Assembly (NCBI RefSeq): GCF_000955975.1
Contig: NZ_JYJF01000025.1
Coordinates: 1 to 64,000, forward strand
Direction: 5' to 3'
Origin: Saccharothrix sp. ST-888
GTDB lineage: Bacteria; Actinomycetota; Actinomycetes; Streptomycetales; Streptomycetaceae
Length of the DNA stretch: 64,000 nt
In this document: positions 15,854 to 24,643 of the stretch, one piece after another
How positions within the stretch are numbered: the first letter of the stretch is position 1
Layout: every line of letters starts with the position of its first letter
The notes under the pieces: generated by a model
Told to the model about the DNA's origin: nothing
What the model saw: the letters and a program-made list of their open reading frames with translations, nothing else
The model's database searches: none
Translations under genes and position numbers: made by a program

Positions 15854-16354
15854 TCAGGCGGTGGCGGCGAGCTCGGCGTGAACCGGCTTCTCCAGTGTCA
15901 CCATGCTCAGCCGGCGGCTCACCTCGCGCACCTCCCGCTGCTGGTAGCCGTGCCGGGCGTACAGGCGGAGGTTGCCGAGGCTGCGGTGACCGGTGAAGAG
16001 CTCGAAGGAACGCACCCGGTGCCCGTCCAGCAGCTGCCGCTCGACGGCGTCCAGCAGTCGGCCGCCCAGGCCGTGGCGCTGCATCCGGGGGTGGACCACC
16101 AGGCGGCCGACCCGGGCCACGCCGCTGTCGTCCACCCGGCCCCGGACGGTGCCGACGACCTCGTCACCGAGCCGGGCCACCAGCACGTGCCGCTCCGCGA
16201 GCTCGGCCCGCAGGCTCTCCAGCGTCTGCGTCAGCGGCTCGATGCCCCAGTCGCCGTACAGCTCGGCCTCACTCTGGTAGCCGAGGTACTGGAGCTTGAG
16301 GATCTGCTCCGCGTCCTCCTCGGTCGCCACCGAAATGATCACGCTCATGCCCAT
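15854..16354 (-). CDS. GNAT N-acetyltransferase
   Basis: A 166-residue GNAT protein. Its core strands precede the acetyl-CoA signature RVGRLVVHPRMQRHGLGGRLLDAVE (R/Q-x-x-G-x-G/A at MQRHGLGG), followed by the typical late motif FTGHRSLGNLRLYARHGY. I chose the ATG at 16354 (MGMSVIISV), 9 nt after GGGAGG; the ATG two codons later is an alternative. The substrate is unknown. It is expressed alone from a clear promoter at 16511-16538. Confidence 0.87.
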   Translation of the reverse strand: MGMSVIISVATEEDAEQILKLQYLGYQSEAELYGDWGIEPLTQTLESLRAELAERHVLVARLGDEVVGTVRGRVDDSGVARVGRLVVHPRMQRHGLGGRLLDAVERQLLDGHRVRSFELFTGHRSLGNLRLYARHGYQQREVREVSRRLSMVTLEKPVHAELAATA

Positions 16355-16510
16355 GTGCGGGGGCCTCCCCATCGTTGGTTCCCGGCACCCGGTCTGGGTG
16401 CGGCGCCGGTTGCTCTGCCGGAGGTGTGCCCGGACGGGGATCGGCCCTGACCGGGGGTAGCGCAGCGCCGCACCCCGGTGGTCTCCGGAGCCCGACCCTC
16501 GCTCACGCTC

Positions 16511-16538
16511 AGTATCCGGCCGCCTCTGCCACCGTCAA
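16511..16538 (-). promoter_or_regulatory. Vegetative promoter of the GNAT gene
   Basis: Minus strand: -35 TTGACG (16533-16538), 16-nt spacer, -10 GATACT (16511-16516). This is among the closest matches to the sigma-HrdB consensus in the window. It gives a leader of about 150 nt. Confidence 0.65.
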
Positions 16539-16579
16539 GGGGGACGTTAGCCACCGCTCTACCCCGGCTTCCCCCGGTC

Positions 16580-17155
16580 TCAACCTTCCGGACTCCCGAC
16601 GTGGTGCGTGTCACTCGGCGGCCGGTGGCTGTACAGCAGGGCCCGCAGACAGCCCAGGCAGCGCGATCGGGTGGGCCCGATGCTGCCCCTGGGCAGCCGC
16701 AGACGTTCGGCCACCTGCCGGTACGTCAGTTCGGGTGACTCGGACAGCACGGCTAGCAGCTCGGGGCAGCGTCCCGGCAGCCGGGCCAGCGCCCGCCGTA
16801 CCGCGCGGTGGCGGTAGGCGGTCAGCAGCTGCTCCTCGGCGGAGGGTACCGGCGGGTGCTGCCGCCGGGGCTCGCCGGGCTGGCCGGCGAGCTGCCCGGC
16901 GGGCTGCCGGGTGCCGTGCTGAGCGGTCAGCTGGATCGTCAGCGCCCTGACCCAGGAGACCCGGTCGCGCGGCAGGGTGCCCTCGGCGGCCCGTTCCAGC
17001 ACCCGCAGCCAGACGTCCTGCTCCAGGTCCTGCGGGTCGAGGCGGTGCCGGTACGCCAGCGCGGCGGCGAGCGGGGCGAAGGCGGGGCGCAGCTCGGCGA
17101 CGGGGATCACGCCCGGTATGACCGCCGTCCGCCCCCGCAGGTGACGGCCACTCAC
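16580..17155 (-). CDS. ECF-like sigma-70 family factor
   Basis: A 191-residue sigma-factor-like protein. Region 2 is recognisable at about 30-60 (LAYRHRLDPQDLEQDVWLRVLE), and region 4 at about 117-172 (LARLPGRCPELLAVL, LTYRQVAERLRLPRGSIGPTRSRCLGCLRALL) with a helix-turn-helix. A Gln/Pro-rich linker joins them. It should direct RNA polymerase to a small regulon. No anti-sigma gene is adjacent. It starts with GTG 4 nt after the stop of the FAD oxidase gene, so the two are probably coupled. The ribosome site is weak; a second GTG at 17110 is possible. Confidence 0.75.
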   Translation of the reverse strand: MSGRHLRGRTAVIPGVIPVAELRPAFAPLAAALAYRHRLDPQDLEQDVWLRVLERAAEGTLPRDRVSWVRALTIQLTAQHGTRQPAGQLAGQPGEPRRQHPPVPSAEEQLLTAYRHRAVRRALARLPGRCPELLAVLSESPELTYRQVAERLRLPRGSIGPTRSRCLGCLRALLYSHRPPSDTHHVGSPEG

Positions 17156-17159
17156 CCGG

Positions 17160-18542
17160 TCAGGAGCTGGGCGGGATGTTCTGGTTGACGCGGAACAGGT
17201 TGCCGGGGTCGTAGCCGTCCTTCAGCGCGGTGAGCCGCCGGTACTTCACCGGACCGTACGCCTCCAGGACCCGTCCCGAGCCCTCCTGGCCGAGGAAGTT
17301 GACGTACACGCCGCCGGAGGAGAAGGCCCGCATGGCGCTCCACAGCTCCCTGGCCCATCCGGTGTGCTCGGCGTCCTCGGCGGGCTGCTCCCAGCGGGAG
17401 TTGATGCTGAGCAGGTAGGGGGCCGAGCGGTGGGTGTAGGCGGTGTCGTCCGGGCCGACCCGGGCGATGGCTCCGCCGAGGAAGGCGAGCCGGATGTCGG
17501 AGAGCGGTGAGGTGATGCCCGCGAGGTGCCTGGTGAGGGTGGCGATGGCGCGGTCGTCCAGGGTGGACAGGTACTCGGCCTTCCAGTAGTTGCGGGCCCC
17601 CGGCCCCCAGCCGGGGTCGAACATCTGCTGCCAGGCGGTGTAGGGGCGCAGCTGGACCGTGTCCGCGAGCACGCCCGGCAGGGCGCGCAGCGGCGCCATC
17701 GCGCCCCGCGCGCGTTCGGGCCGTCCGACGTGGCACATCGCGATCCGCACGACCGGGGTGCCGGGCAGGTCGGCGGGCAGCTGGGGCAGCGCCGGGGCGA
17801 TGCCGAGCAGGCAGACGGCGAACAGCTGGTCGGGGGCGCCGCGCAGGTGGCCGCGGACGGCCCTGAGCACCTGCGGCGCCCGGTCGGCGGGGAAGTACAG
17901 CTCGCCGCAGAGCACCTGCGGGCCGACCGGGTGCAGCCGGTAGGAGAGTGAGGTGACGACGCCGAAGTTCCCGCCGCCGCCCCGGATGCCCCAGAACAGG
18001 TCCGGGTGCTGGGCCGCGCTGGCCGTGACCACCCGTCCGTCGGCCGTCACCAGCTCGGCCTCCAGCAGGTTGTCGCAGGTCAGCCCGTACGCGCGGCTGA
18101 GCCAGCCGAAGCCTCCGCCGAGGGTGGTGCCGGCGATCCCGGTGGCGGACATCAGTCCGCCCGGGGTCGCCAGGCCGTAGCGCTGGGTCTCCCGGTCGAA
18201 CTCGGCCCAGCTGGCGCCCGGCCGTGCGTGGGCGGTCCGGCGGGCGGAGTCCACCCGGACGCTGCGCATCGGCGAGAGGTCGATCATCAGGCCGCCGTCG
18301 CAGACCGCATGACCCGCGATGCTGTGGCCGCCGCCCCGGACGGTGGGCGGGAGCCCGTACTCCCGGGCCACCTCGACGGCCAGCAGGACGTCCGGGGTGC
18401 CGGTGCAGCGGGCGATCAGGGCGGGCCGACGGTCGATCGCACCGTTCCACACGGTCCGGGCGGCGTCGTACTCCGGGTCGCCCGGGGTGATCAGCTGGCC
18501 TCGGAACCCTCTGCGGAGTGCGGCGGCGGCTCTGGCGCCCAT
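17160..18542 (-). CDS. FAD-linked oxidase, berberine-bridge-enzyme type
   Basis: A 460-residue PCMH-type flavoprotein. The FAD-binding half has VRGGGHSIAGHAVCDGG, with the His that usually carries 8-alpha-linked FAD, then ATPGGLMSATGIAGTTLGGGFG and WGIRGGGGNFGVVTSL. The C-terminal BBE segment has KYRRLTALKDGYDPGNLFRVNQNI. These enzymes oxidise alcohols, sugars or secondary metabolites with O2. No signal peptide is seen from the ATG at 18542, where similarity begins, although the ribosome site is poor. The sigma-factor gene follows 4 nt downstream. Confidence 0.85.
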   Translation of the reverse strand: MGARAAAALRRGFRGQLITPGDPEYDAARTVWNGAIDRRPALIARCTGTPDVLLAVEVAREYGLPPTVRGGGHSIAGHAVCDGGLMIDLSPMRSVRVDSARRTAHARPGASWAEFDRETQRYGLATPGGLMSATGIAGTTLGGGFGWLSRAYGLTCDNLLEAELVTADGRVVTASAAQHPDLFWGIRGGGGNFGVVTSLSYRLHPVGPQVLCGELYFPADRAPQVLRAVRGHLRGAPDQLFAVCLLGIAPALPQLPADLPGTPVVRIAMCHVGRPERARGAMAPLRALPGVLADTVQLRPYTAWQQMFDPGWGPGARNYWKAEYLSTLDDRAIATLTRHLAGITSPLSDIRLAFLGGAIARVGPDDTAYTHRSAPYLLSINSRWEQPAEDAEHTGWARELWSAMRAFSSGGVYVNFLGQEGSGRVLEAYGPVKYRRLTALKDGYDPGNLFRVNQNIPPSS

Positions 18543-18614
18543 GCCACCAGTATCGGCCGGACCGCCCCGCCCGGCTCGGGCAACCGGGCCTGCCGGGCGG
18601 GTGGAGCAGGCACC

Positions 18615-18876
18615 AGGGGCGCGGGGCTCTGCTTGACGAACCGCGTGCGCGAAGCGGGAGGAACGGGGGCTGCACTGTGCCCACGGAGGGCTGGTTGCAC
18701 TATTGGGGGCGCGGGGAACTGCGCGAGACGGGAGGTACGGCGCCGCACGATTCCTGCGGGGAGCAACGTGCACCGCCCTACCAGAGCGACGAGGTGCACG
18801 TTGGTCACCGAGGCCGGGTGCGGCGCCGTACCTTCCGCTTCGCGCACGCGGTTCGTCGAGCAGAGTCCCGCGCCCC
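18615..18876. repeat. Nested repeat element (three related units, two inverted)
   Basis: Three related units lie in 260 bp. Units at 18615-18661 and 18831-18876 are inverted copies with about three differences. A middle unit (about 18706-18772) shares GCGCGGGGAACTGCGCGA (18709-18726), GTACGGCGCCGCAC and CAACGTGCACC, and the last two recur inverted near 18800-18830. The result is a large imperfect palindrome. The 18-mer recurs at 42624-42641, so this is a dispersed intergenic element, comparable to REP/MITE-like repeats common in Streptomyces. Confidence 0.7.
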
Positions 18877-18930
18877 TGAAGAGCTACCCAACCGCCCCTG
18901 AGGAGTTACCCCACCGCCCCTGAGGGGCTT
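18868..18930. repeat. 22-bp tandem repeat at the argH 3' end
   Basis: Three consecutive copies of a CGCCCCTGA-containing unit of about 22 bp (starting near 18868, 18891 and 18913) reach the argH stop codon. The last copy can form a CCCCTGAGGGG hairpin and may help terminate argH. Confidence 0.6.
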
Positions 18931-20354
18931 CAGGCCTTGAGCCAGGCCTGCTGGGCGGCGAGGTCGGCCTTGAGGTCGGCGAGCTGGGCGGCCACGGCGG
19001 CGGGGGCGGTGCCGCCCCGGCCGTTGCGGGAGGCGATGGCGCCGTGGACGGTGAGGACGGAGCGGACCTCGGGGGTGAGGTGCTCGGAGATCTCGGCGAA
19101 CTGGGCGTCCGTCAGGTCGGCGAGCTCGATGCCCCGGGACTCGCAGGCCTTGACGCAGGCGCCGGCCACCTCGTGCGCGACCCGGAACGGCACGCCCTGC
19201 CTGACCAGCCACTCCGCGATGTCGGTGGCCAGCGAGAACCCGGCCGGGGCCAACTCCTCCAGACGCTCGCGGTGCACGGTGAGGGTGGCCATCATGCCGG
19301 TGAAGGCGGGCAGCAGGACCTCAAGGGTGTCGCAGGAGTCGAAGACCGGCTCCTTGTCCTCCTGGAGGTCGCGGTTGTAGGCGAGCGGCAGGGCCTTCAG
19401 GGTCGCCAGGAGCCCCGTCAGGTTGCCGATCAGCCGGCCGGACTTGCCCCGGGCCAGCTCGGCGATGTCCGGGTTCTTCTTCTGCGGCATGATCGAGGAG
19501 CCGGTGGAGAAGGCGTCGTGCAGCGTGATGAAGCCGAACTCCTTGGTGTTCCAGATGATCACCTCCTCCGCGATCCGGGAGAGGTTGATCCCGATCATGG
19601 CGGTGACGAAGGCGAACTCGGCGACGAAGTCGCGCGAGGCGGTGCCGTCGATGGAGTTGGCCACCGAACCGCCCTCGAAGCCGAGCTCGGCGGCGACCGC
19701 CTGCGGATCCAGGCCCAGCGAGGACCCGGCGAGCGCGCCGGAGCCGTACGGGGAGACGGCGGTGCGGGCGTCCCACTGGCGCAGCCGCTCGGCGTCCCGG
19801 CCGAGGGCCTGCACGTGCGCGAGGACGTGGTGGGCGAAGAGGACGGGCTGCGCGTGCTGGAGGTGGGTGCGGCCCGGCATCGCGGTGTCCGGGTGGGCCT
19901 CGGCGAGGCCGACCAGGGCGTACTGGAGGTCCAGGACCAGCTCGCCGATGATCTTCGCGTGGTCCCGCAGGTACATCCGGAACAGGGTGGCGATCTGGTC
20001 GTTGCGCGAGCGGCCGGCCCGGAGCTTTCCGCCGAGGTCGGCGCCGAGCCGTTCGAGCAGGCCGCGCTCCAGGGCGGTGTGCACGTCCTCGTCGGCGACC
20101 GTACCGGTGAAGGCCCCCGACTCGACGTCGGCGAGCAGCCGGTCGAGCCCCGCGAGCATGGCGGTCAGCTCGTCGTCGGTCAGCAGCTCCGCCTTGTGCA
20201 GCACCCGGGCGTGCGCCTTGGAGCCCGCGATGTCGTACGGCGCGAGCCGCCAGTCGAAGTGCACGGAGGCGGAGAGCCTGGCCAGCGCCTCGGAGGGGCC
20301 GTCGGCGAAGCGTGCGCCCCAGAGACGGACATCTGCTTTCTGGTCTGACGGCAT
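18930..20354 (-). CDS. argH: Argininosuccinate lyase
   Basis: A 474-residue enzyme of the fumarase/aspartase superfamily that splits argininosuccinate into arginine and fumarate, the last step of arginine synthesis. It has the signature GSSIMPQKKNPD at about 285-296, plus AGRSRNDQIATLFRMYLRD and MPGRTHLQHAQPV. Length matches the family. The ATG has AAAGGAGCC 7-8 nt upstream. It follows argG by 90 nt with a hairpin between. Confidence 0.97.
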   Translation of the reverse strand: MPSDQKADVRLWGARFADGPSEALARLSASVHFDWRLAPYDIAGSKAHARVLHKAELLTDDELTAMLAGLDRLLADVESGAFTGTVADEDVHTALERGLLERLGADLGGKLRAGRSRNDQIATLFRMYLRDHAKIIGELVLDLQYALVGLAEAHPDTAMPGRTHLQHAQPVLFAHHVLAHVQALGRDAERLRQWDARTAVSPYGSGALAGSSLGLDPQAVAAELGFEGGSVANSIDGTASRDFVAEFAFVTAMIGINLSRIAEEVIIWNTKEFGFITLHDAFSTGSSIMPQKKNPDIAELARGKSGRLIGNLTGLLATLKALPLAYNRDLQEDKEPVFDSCDTLEVLLPAFTGMMATLTVHRERLEELAPAGFSLATDIAEWLVRQGVPFRVAHEVAGACVKACESRGIELADLTDAQFAEISEHLTPEVRSVLTVHGAIASRNGRGGTAPAAVAAQLADLKADLAAQQAWLKA

Positions 20355-20400
20355 CGCGGGTGGCTCCTTTGCGCGGTAGGGGGGTGCCTTGCGGGGCGGC

Positions 20401-20426
20401 CCCGGCTGCGAGGGGGTGCAGCCGGG
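20401..20426 (-). terminator. Hairpin between argG and argH
   Basis: A 9-bp inverted repeat (CCCGGCTGC with GCAGCCGGG) starts 19 nt past the argG stop. It may partly terminate argG so that argH depends on readthrough or its own promoter. Confidence 0.5.
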
Positions 20427-20444
20427 ACCGCTGAGCGGGGTGGA

Positions 20445-21638
20445 TCAGGCCAGGTCGCGGCGGGCGGCGATCTTCGAGGACATGCCGAAGATCTCGATGA
20501 AGCCCTTGGACATCGACTGGTCGAAGGTGTCGCCGGTGTCGTAGGTGGCGAGGTTGAAGTCGTACAGCGACTGGTCGGACTTGCGGCCGTTGACCACCGC
20601 GCGGCCGCCGTGCAGCACCATCCGGATCTCGCCGGAGACGACCTGGTTGGCCTCGTTGACGAAGCCGTCCAGCGCCCGCTTGAGCGGGGAGAACCACAGG
20701 CCGTCGTAGACGAGTTCGGCCCAGCGCTGCTCCACCTGCCGCTTGTAGCGGGCGAGTTCGCGCTCGACGGTGACGTTCTCCAGGGCCTGGTGGGCGGTGA
20801 TCAGGGCGATCGCGCCGGGGGCCTCGTAGATCTCCCGGGACTTGATGCCGACGAGGCGGTCCTCGACCATGTCGAGCCGGCCGATGCCCTGGGCGCCGGC
20901 CCGCTTGTTGAGCTCCTCGATGGCCTGGAGGACCGTCACCTTCTTGCCGTCGACGGCGACCGGGACGCCCGCCTCGAAGGTGATGACGACCTCGTCGGCC
21001 TCGCGCGGGGTGGCCGGGTTCTGGGTGTACTCGTAGACGTCCTCGATCGGGGCGTTCCAGATGTCCTCCAGGAAGCCGGTCTCGACGGCCCGCCCGAAGA
21101 CGTTCTGGTCGATCGAGTACGGCGACTTCTTGGTGGTCGCGATCGGCAGGCCCTTGGACTCGGCGAAGGCGATCGCCTTGTCCCGGGTCATCGCGTAGTC
21201 GCGCACCGGGGCGATGCACTTCAGGCCGGGGGCAAGGGAGTTGATGCCGACCTCGAAGCGGACCTGGTCGTTGCCCTTGCCGGTGCAGCCGTGGGCGACG
21301 GTGGTGGCGCCGTGCTTCTGCGCGGCGGCGACCAGGTGCTTGACGATCACCGGCCGGGAGAGCGCGGAGACCAGCGGGTACTGGCCCTGGTACAGGGCGT
21401 TGGCCTTGAGGGCGGGAAGGCAGTACTCGTCGGCGAACTCCTCGCGGGCGTCCGCGACCTCGGCCTCGACGGCACCGCAGTCCAGCGCGCGCTGACGGAT
21501 GACGTCGAGGTCCTCGCCGCCCTGGCCGACGTCGACGGCGACGGCGATGACCTCGGCGCCCGTCTCCTCGGCGATCCAGCCGATGCAGACGGACGTGTCC
21601 AGACCGCCCGAGTAGGCGAGTACGACGCGCTCGGTCAC
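20445..21638 (-). CDS. argG: Argininosuccinate synthase
   Basis: A 397-residue ATP-pyrophosphatase-fold enzyme that joins citrulline and aspartate. The ATP loop AYSGGLDTS is at 8-16, followed by GCTGKGNDQVRFE and SPYSIDQNVFGR. I chose the GTG at 21638 because AAGGAG lies 6 nt upstream; a GTG five codons earlier overlaps that site. Upstream palindromic sites (21681-21722) match ArgR boxes, so it should be repressed by arginine. In S. coelicolor, as I recall, argG is not in this cluster, so its position here is informative. Confidence 0.96.
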   Translation of the reverse strand: MTERVVLAYSGGLDTSVCIGWIAEETGAEVIAVAVDVGQGGEDLDVIRQRALDCGAVEAEVADAREEFADEYCLPALKANALYQGQYPLVSALSRPVIVKHLVAAAQKHGATTVAHGCTGKGNDQVRFEVGINSLAPGLKCIAPVRDYAMTRDKAIAFAESKGLPIATTKKSPYSIDQNVFGRAVETGFLEDIWNAPIEDVYEYTQNPATPREADEVVITFEAGVPVAVDGKKVTVLQAIEELNKRAGAQGIGRLDMVEDRLVGIKSREIYEAPGAIALITAHQALENVTVERELARYKRQVEQRWAELVYDGLWFSPLKRALDGFVNEANQVVSGEIRMVLHGGRAVVNGRKSDQSLYDFNLATYDTGDTFDQSMSKGFIEIFGMSSKIAARRDLA

Positions 21639-21680
21639 GGCTTTCTCCTTCACAACAGTGCGAACAGGGGTGGGTCAGCG

Positions 21681-21722
21681 GTATGCGTGTCCCATACGGC
21701 GATGAGTATAAGTATGCATGAC
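21681..21722. promoter_or_regulatory. Candidate double ArgR box upstream of argG
   Basis: Two AT-richer imperfect palindromes stand out in GC-rich DNA: GTATGCGTGTCCCATAC at 21681-21697, and GTATAAGTATGCATGA at 21706-21721, 40-85 nt before the argG start. Half-sites TGCATA/TATGCA match the known Streptomyces ARG box. ArgR is encoded close by. Confidence 0.6.
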
Positions 21723-21790
21723 GGCGTATGGAAATCAAAACCTGCTCGGCCATCCGTTCCGAGGGATGGACCAGGAGGCGGAAAACACTC

Positions 21791-21873
21791 AGGGGCGCGA
21801 GGCCCGTCCGATCCACCGGGTGGCTGCGGGGTCTCCCGCGCACGCAGTGGATCGGACGGGTCCTCGCGCCCCT
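21791..21873. terminator. Long terminator hairpin between argR and argG
   Basis: A 26-bp inverted repeat with one single-base bulge (21791-21816 with 21847-21873) around a 30-nt loop. It lies about 30 nt past the argR stop and ends the argCJBDR transcript before the argG control region. Confidence 0.8.
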
Positions 21874-21904
21874 GAGGCGCTGCCCGTCCGGCGCCGTCCG
21901 GGTA

Positions 21905-22453
21905 CTACTGGGTCTTGGACTGGGCCAGTTGCATCAGATGGTCGGCCAGCGCCTGGCCGCCGGCCGGGTCGCGGCTGATCAGCAGCACGGTGTCGTCGCC
22001 CGCGATGGTGCCGATGATCTCGAACACCTCCGCCTGGTCGATCGACGAGGCCAGGAACTGCGCCGCACCCGGCGGGGTCCGCAGCACGACCAGGTTGCCG
22101 GAGGCGGTCGCGGAGACCATCAGCTCACCGGCCAGCCGGGCCATCCGGCCCTCGCTGGCCGACTCCCCCATCGGCGCGCGCGGCGTACGGTCGCCGCCCT
22201 CGGCCGGGACGGCGTAGATGAGCGCGCCGTCCCGGTTGCGGATCTTCACCGCGCCCAGTTCGTCCAGATCCCGCGAGAGCGTGGCCTGGGTGACCACGAG
22301 TCCGTCGTCGGCCAGCAGTTTGGCCAGTTGGCTCTGCGAGCGGACGGGCTGACGGGTCAACAGGTCCACGATCCGCCGGTGGCGGGCCGTGCGGGTCTGC
22401 GGAACCTGCGGCGTCGGACCGGCGGCGGGCTGGTCGGGTTGGGATACGGTCAT
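21905..22453 (-). CDS. argR: Arginine repressor
   Basis: A 182-residue ArgR. The N-terminal winged helix-turn-helix (about 22-90: RHRRIVDLLTRQPVRSQSQL, VTQATLSRDLDELGAVK) is followed by the arginine-binding hexamerisation domain (about 108-182: TPPGAAQFLASSIDQAE, IAGDDTVLLISRD). With bound arginine it represses the arg genes through the ARG boxes seen before argC and argG. The ATG at 22453 has GGGAGAA upstream. It is last in argC-J-B-D-R, so it is also autoregulated. Confidence 0.96.
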   Translation of the reverse strand: MTVSQPDQPAAGPTPQVPQTRTARHRRIVDLLTRQPVRSQSQLAKLLADDGLVVTQATLSRDLDELGAVKIRNRDGALIYAVPAEGGDRTPRAPMGESASEGRMARLAGELMVSATASGNLVVLRTPPGAAQFLASSIDQAEVFEIIGTIAGDDTVLLISRDPAGGQALADHLMQLAQSKTQ

Positions 22454-22471
22454 ACCGGTAATTCTCCCGGA

Positions 22472-23695
22472 CTACGCGCCGTGCTTCGCGTCGGGGGCTG
22501 CGGCCCGTACGGTGCGCAGGATCTCCGGCAGTGCGGCGAGGAAACTGTCCGCCTCCTGCTCGGTCAGCACCAGCGGCGGCACCAGCCGCACCGCGTCCGC
22601 CACCGCCGCGTTCACCAGGAACCCGGCCTCCTGCGCCACCGCCTGGACCTGCGCGGCGACCGGCGCGGTCAGCACGATGCCCAGCAGCAGCCCGGCGCCC
22701 CGGACATGGGAGAGCAGCCCGTCGTCGATCGCCTCGATGCCGCTGCGCAGCCGCTCGCCGATCTTCTGGACGTGCTCCAGCAGACCCTCGGCCTCGATGG
22801 TCTCCAGCACCGCCAGACCGGCCGCCGCCGCCACCGGGTTCCCACCGAAAGTGGTGCCGTGGTGGCCCGGCTGGAGCAGCTCGGCCGCCGCACCGAAGGC
22901 GACGGTCGCACCGATCGGCAGCCCGCCGCCGAGGCCCTTGGCGAGGGTGACGACGTCCGGCTCGACACCCTCCTCGGCCTGGTACGCGAACCAGTGCCCG
23001 GTGCGGCCGATACCGGTCTGCACCTCGTCCAGCACCAGCAGGGCGCCCTTCGCGCGAGTGATCTCGCGGGCGGCCGCAAGGTAGCCCGGCGGCAGCGGGA
23101 TCGCGCCGTTCTCGCCCTGGACCGGCTCCAGGAACACGGCGGCGGTGTCCGTGGTGACGGCCGCGCGCAGCGCCTCGACGTCGCCGAAGGGGACGTGCGT
23201 GACGTCCCCGGGCAGCGGCCGGAACGGATCCTGCTTGGCGGGCTGGGCGGTGAGCGCCAGCGCGCCCATGGTCCGGCCGTGGAAGCCGCCCTGGGCGGAG
23301 ACCAGGTGGGTGCGGCCGGTGAGCCGGCTGATCTTGAAGGCGGCCTCGTTGGCCTCGGCGCCGGAGTTGCAGAAGAAGACCCGGCCCTCGCGGCCGAACA
23401 GCCCGAGCAGCCGCTCGGCCAGCTGCACGGTCGGCTCGGCCAGGAACAGGTTGGAGATGTGCCCGAGCTGCCCGATCTGCCGGGTGACCGCCTCGACCAC
23501 GGCCGGATGGCCGGTGCCGAGCGCGTTCACCGCGATGCCGCCGACCAGGTCCAGGTACTCCTTGCCGTCGGCGTCCCAGAGCTTCGCGCCGGCCCCGCGC
23601 ACCAGCGGGATCCTGGGGGTGCCGTAGTTGTTCATCAGCGCGTGCTGCCAGCGCCGGGTGAGCTGTGCGTTGCCTGAGGTCGCCGCGTTCGTCAT
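22472..23695 (-). CDS. argD: Acetylornithine aminotransferase
   Basis: A 407-residue class-III PLP aminotransferase that makes N-acetylornithine from the semialdehyde using glutamate. It shows the PLP-binding FCNSGAEANEAAFK, EPVQGENG, LDEVQTGIGRTG, and the PLP lysine in TLAKGLGGGLPIGA near residue 250. Its ATG overlaps the argB stop by 4 nt, indicating coupling. argR follows after 18 nt. Confidence 0.96.
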   Translation of the reverse strand: MTNAATSGNAQLTRRWQHALMNNYGTPRIPLVRGAGAKLWDADGKEYLDLVGGIAVNALGTGHPAVVEAVTRQIGQLGHISNLFLAEPTVQLAERLLGLFGREGRVFFCNSGAEANEAAFKISRLTGRTHLVSAQGGFHGRTMGALALTAQPAKQDPFRPLPGDVTHVPFGDVEALRAAVTTDTAAVFLEPVQGENGAIPLPPGYLAAAREITRAKGALLVLDEVQTGIGRTGHWFAYQAEEGVEPDVVTLAKGLGGGLPIGATVAFGAAAELLQPGHHGTTFGGNPVAAAAGLAVLETIEAEGLLEHVQKIGERLRSGIEAIDDGLLSHVRGAGLLLGIVLTAPVAAQVQAVAQEAGFLVNAAVADAVRLVPPLVLTEQEADSFLAALPEILRTVRAAAPDAKHGA

Positions 23696-24624
23696 GCCAG
23701 TCCCCCAAGGACGGTCGCCTCGTCGTCCGGGACGACCATGGTGCCGATGCCTTCGTCGGTGAAGATCTCCAGGAGCAGCGAGTGCTGCACCCTCCCGTCC
23801 AGTACGCGCGCCGTCCCCACACCCGAGCGCACCGCCCGCAGACAGCCCTCCATCTTGGGGAGCATGCCGCTGGCCAGCTCCGGCAGCATCTTCTCCAGCT
23901 CGCTGGCGCCGAGCTGGCTGATCACGTCGTCCGAGTTGGGCCAGTCCGAGTAGAGGCCCTCGACGTCGGTGAGGACCACCAGCATCTCCGCGCCGAGCGC
24001 GGCCGCGAGTGCGGAGGCGGCGGTGTCGGCGTTGATGTTGTAGACGTGGCCGTCGACACCGCGCGCGATGCTGGAGATGACCGGGATCCGGCCGTCCGCG
24101 ATCAGCGCCTTGACCGCGCCGGCCTCGATGTTGACGATGTCCCCGACCAGACCGATGTCCACCTGCTCGCCGTCCACCACCGCGTACCGCTTGACGGCCG
24201 TCATGGTGTGCGCGTCCTCGCCGGTCATGCCGACCGCGAACGGACCGTGCTCGTTCAGCAGGCCGACCAGCTCGCGCTGCACCTGGCCCGCCAGCACCAT
24301 CCGGACCACGTCCATGGTCTCGGGGGTGGTGACCCGCAGGCCGTTGGTGAAGGAGGACTCCAGGCCCAGCTTCGCCAGCTGCGCGCTGATCTGCGGGCCG
24401 CCGCCGTGCACCACGACCGGGTGCAGCCCGGCGTAGCGGAGGAAGACCACGTCCTGGGCGAAGGCCGACTTGAGGTCCTCGTCCACCATGGCGTTGCCGC
24501 CGAACTTGATCACCACGGTCTTGCCGTGGAAGCGCTCCAGCCAGGGCAGCGCCTCGATCAGCGTCATCGCCTTGGGCAGTGCGGTGTTGTTGCGGGCCTG
24601 TTCGCCCTTGGGTGCGATCTGCAC
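23692..24624 (-). CDS. argB: Acetylglutamate kinase
   Basis: A 310-residue amino-acid kinase that phosphorylates N-acetylglutamate, usually the arginine feedback point. Motifs include VVIKFGGNAM near residue 38, VVVHGGGPQI, NGLRVTTPETMDVV and NINADTAASALA. It starts with GTG at 24624. The ribosome site is weak, but argJ ends only 19 nt upstream, so coupling is likely. The N-terminal helix is of the length found in arginine-inhibited, hexameric enzymes. Confidence 0.95.
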   Translation of the reverse strand: MQIAPKGEQARNNTALPKAMTLIEALPWLERFHGKTVVIKFGGNAMVDEDLKSAFAQDVVFLRYAGLHPVVVHGGGPQISAQLAKLGLESSFTNGLRVTTPETMDVVRMVLAGQVQRELVGLLNEHGPFAVGMTGEDAHTMTAVKRYAVVDGEQVDIGLVGDIVNIEAGAVKALIADGRIPVISSIARGVDGHVYNINADTAASALAAALGAEMLVVLTDVEGLYSDWPNSDDVISQLGASELEKMLPELASGMLPKMEGCLRAVRSGVGTARVLDGRVQHSLLLEIFTDEGIGTMVVPDDEATVLGGLA

Positions 24625-24643
24625 GGTGTTCGTGTCCCCCGGC

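Noticed and set aside
18615..18930. CRISPR array
   Set aside because: The repeats differ in length, orientation and spacing, and no cas genes are present.
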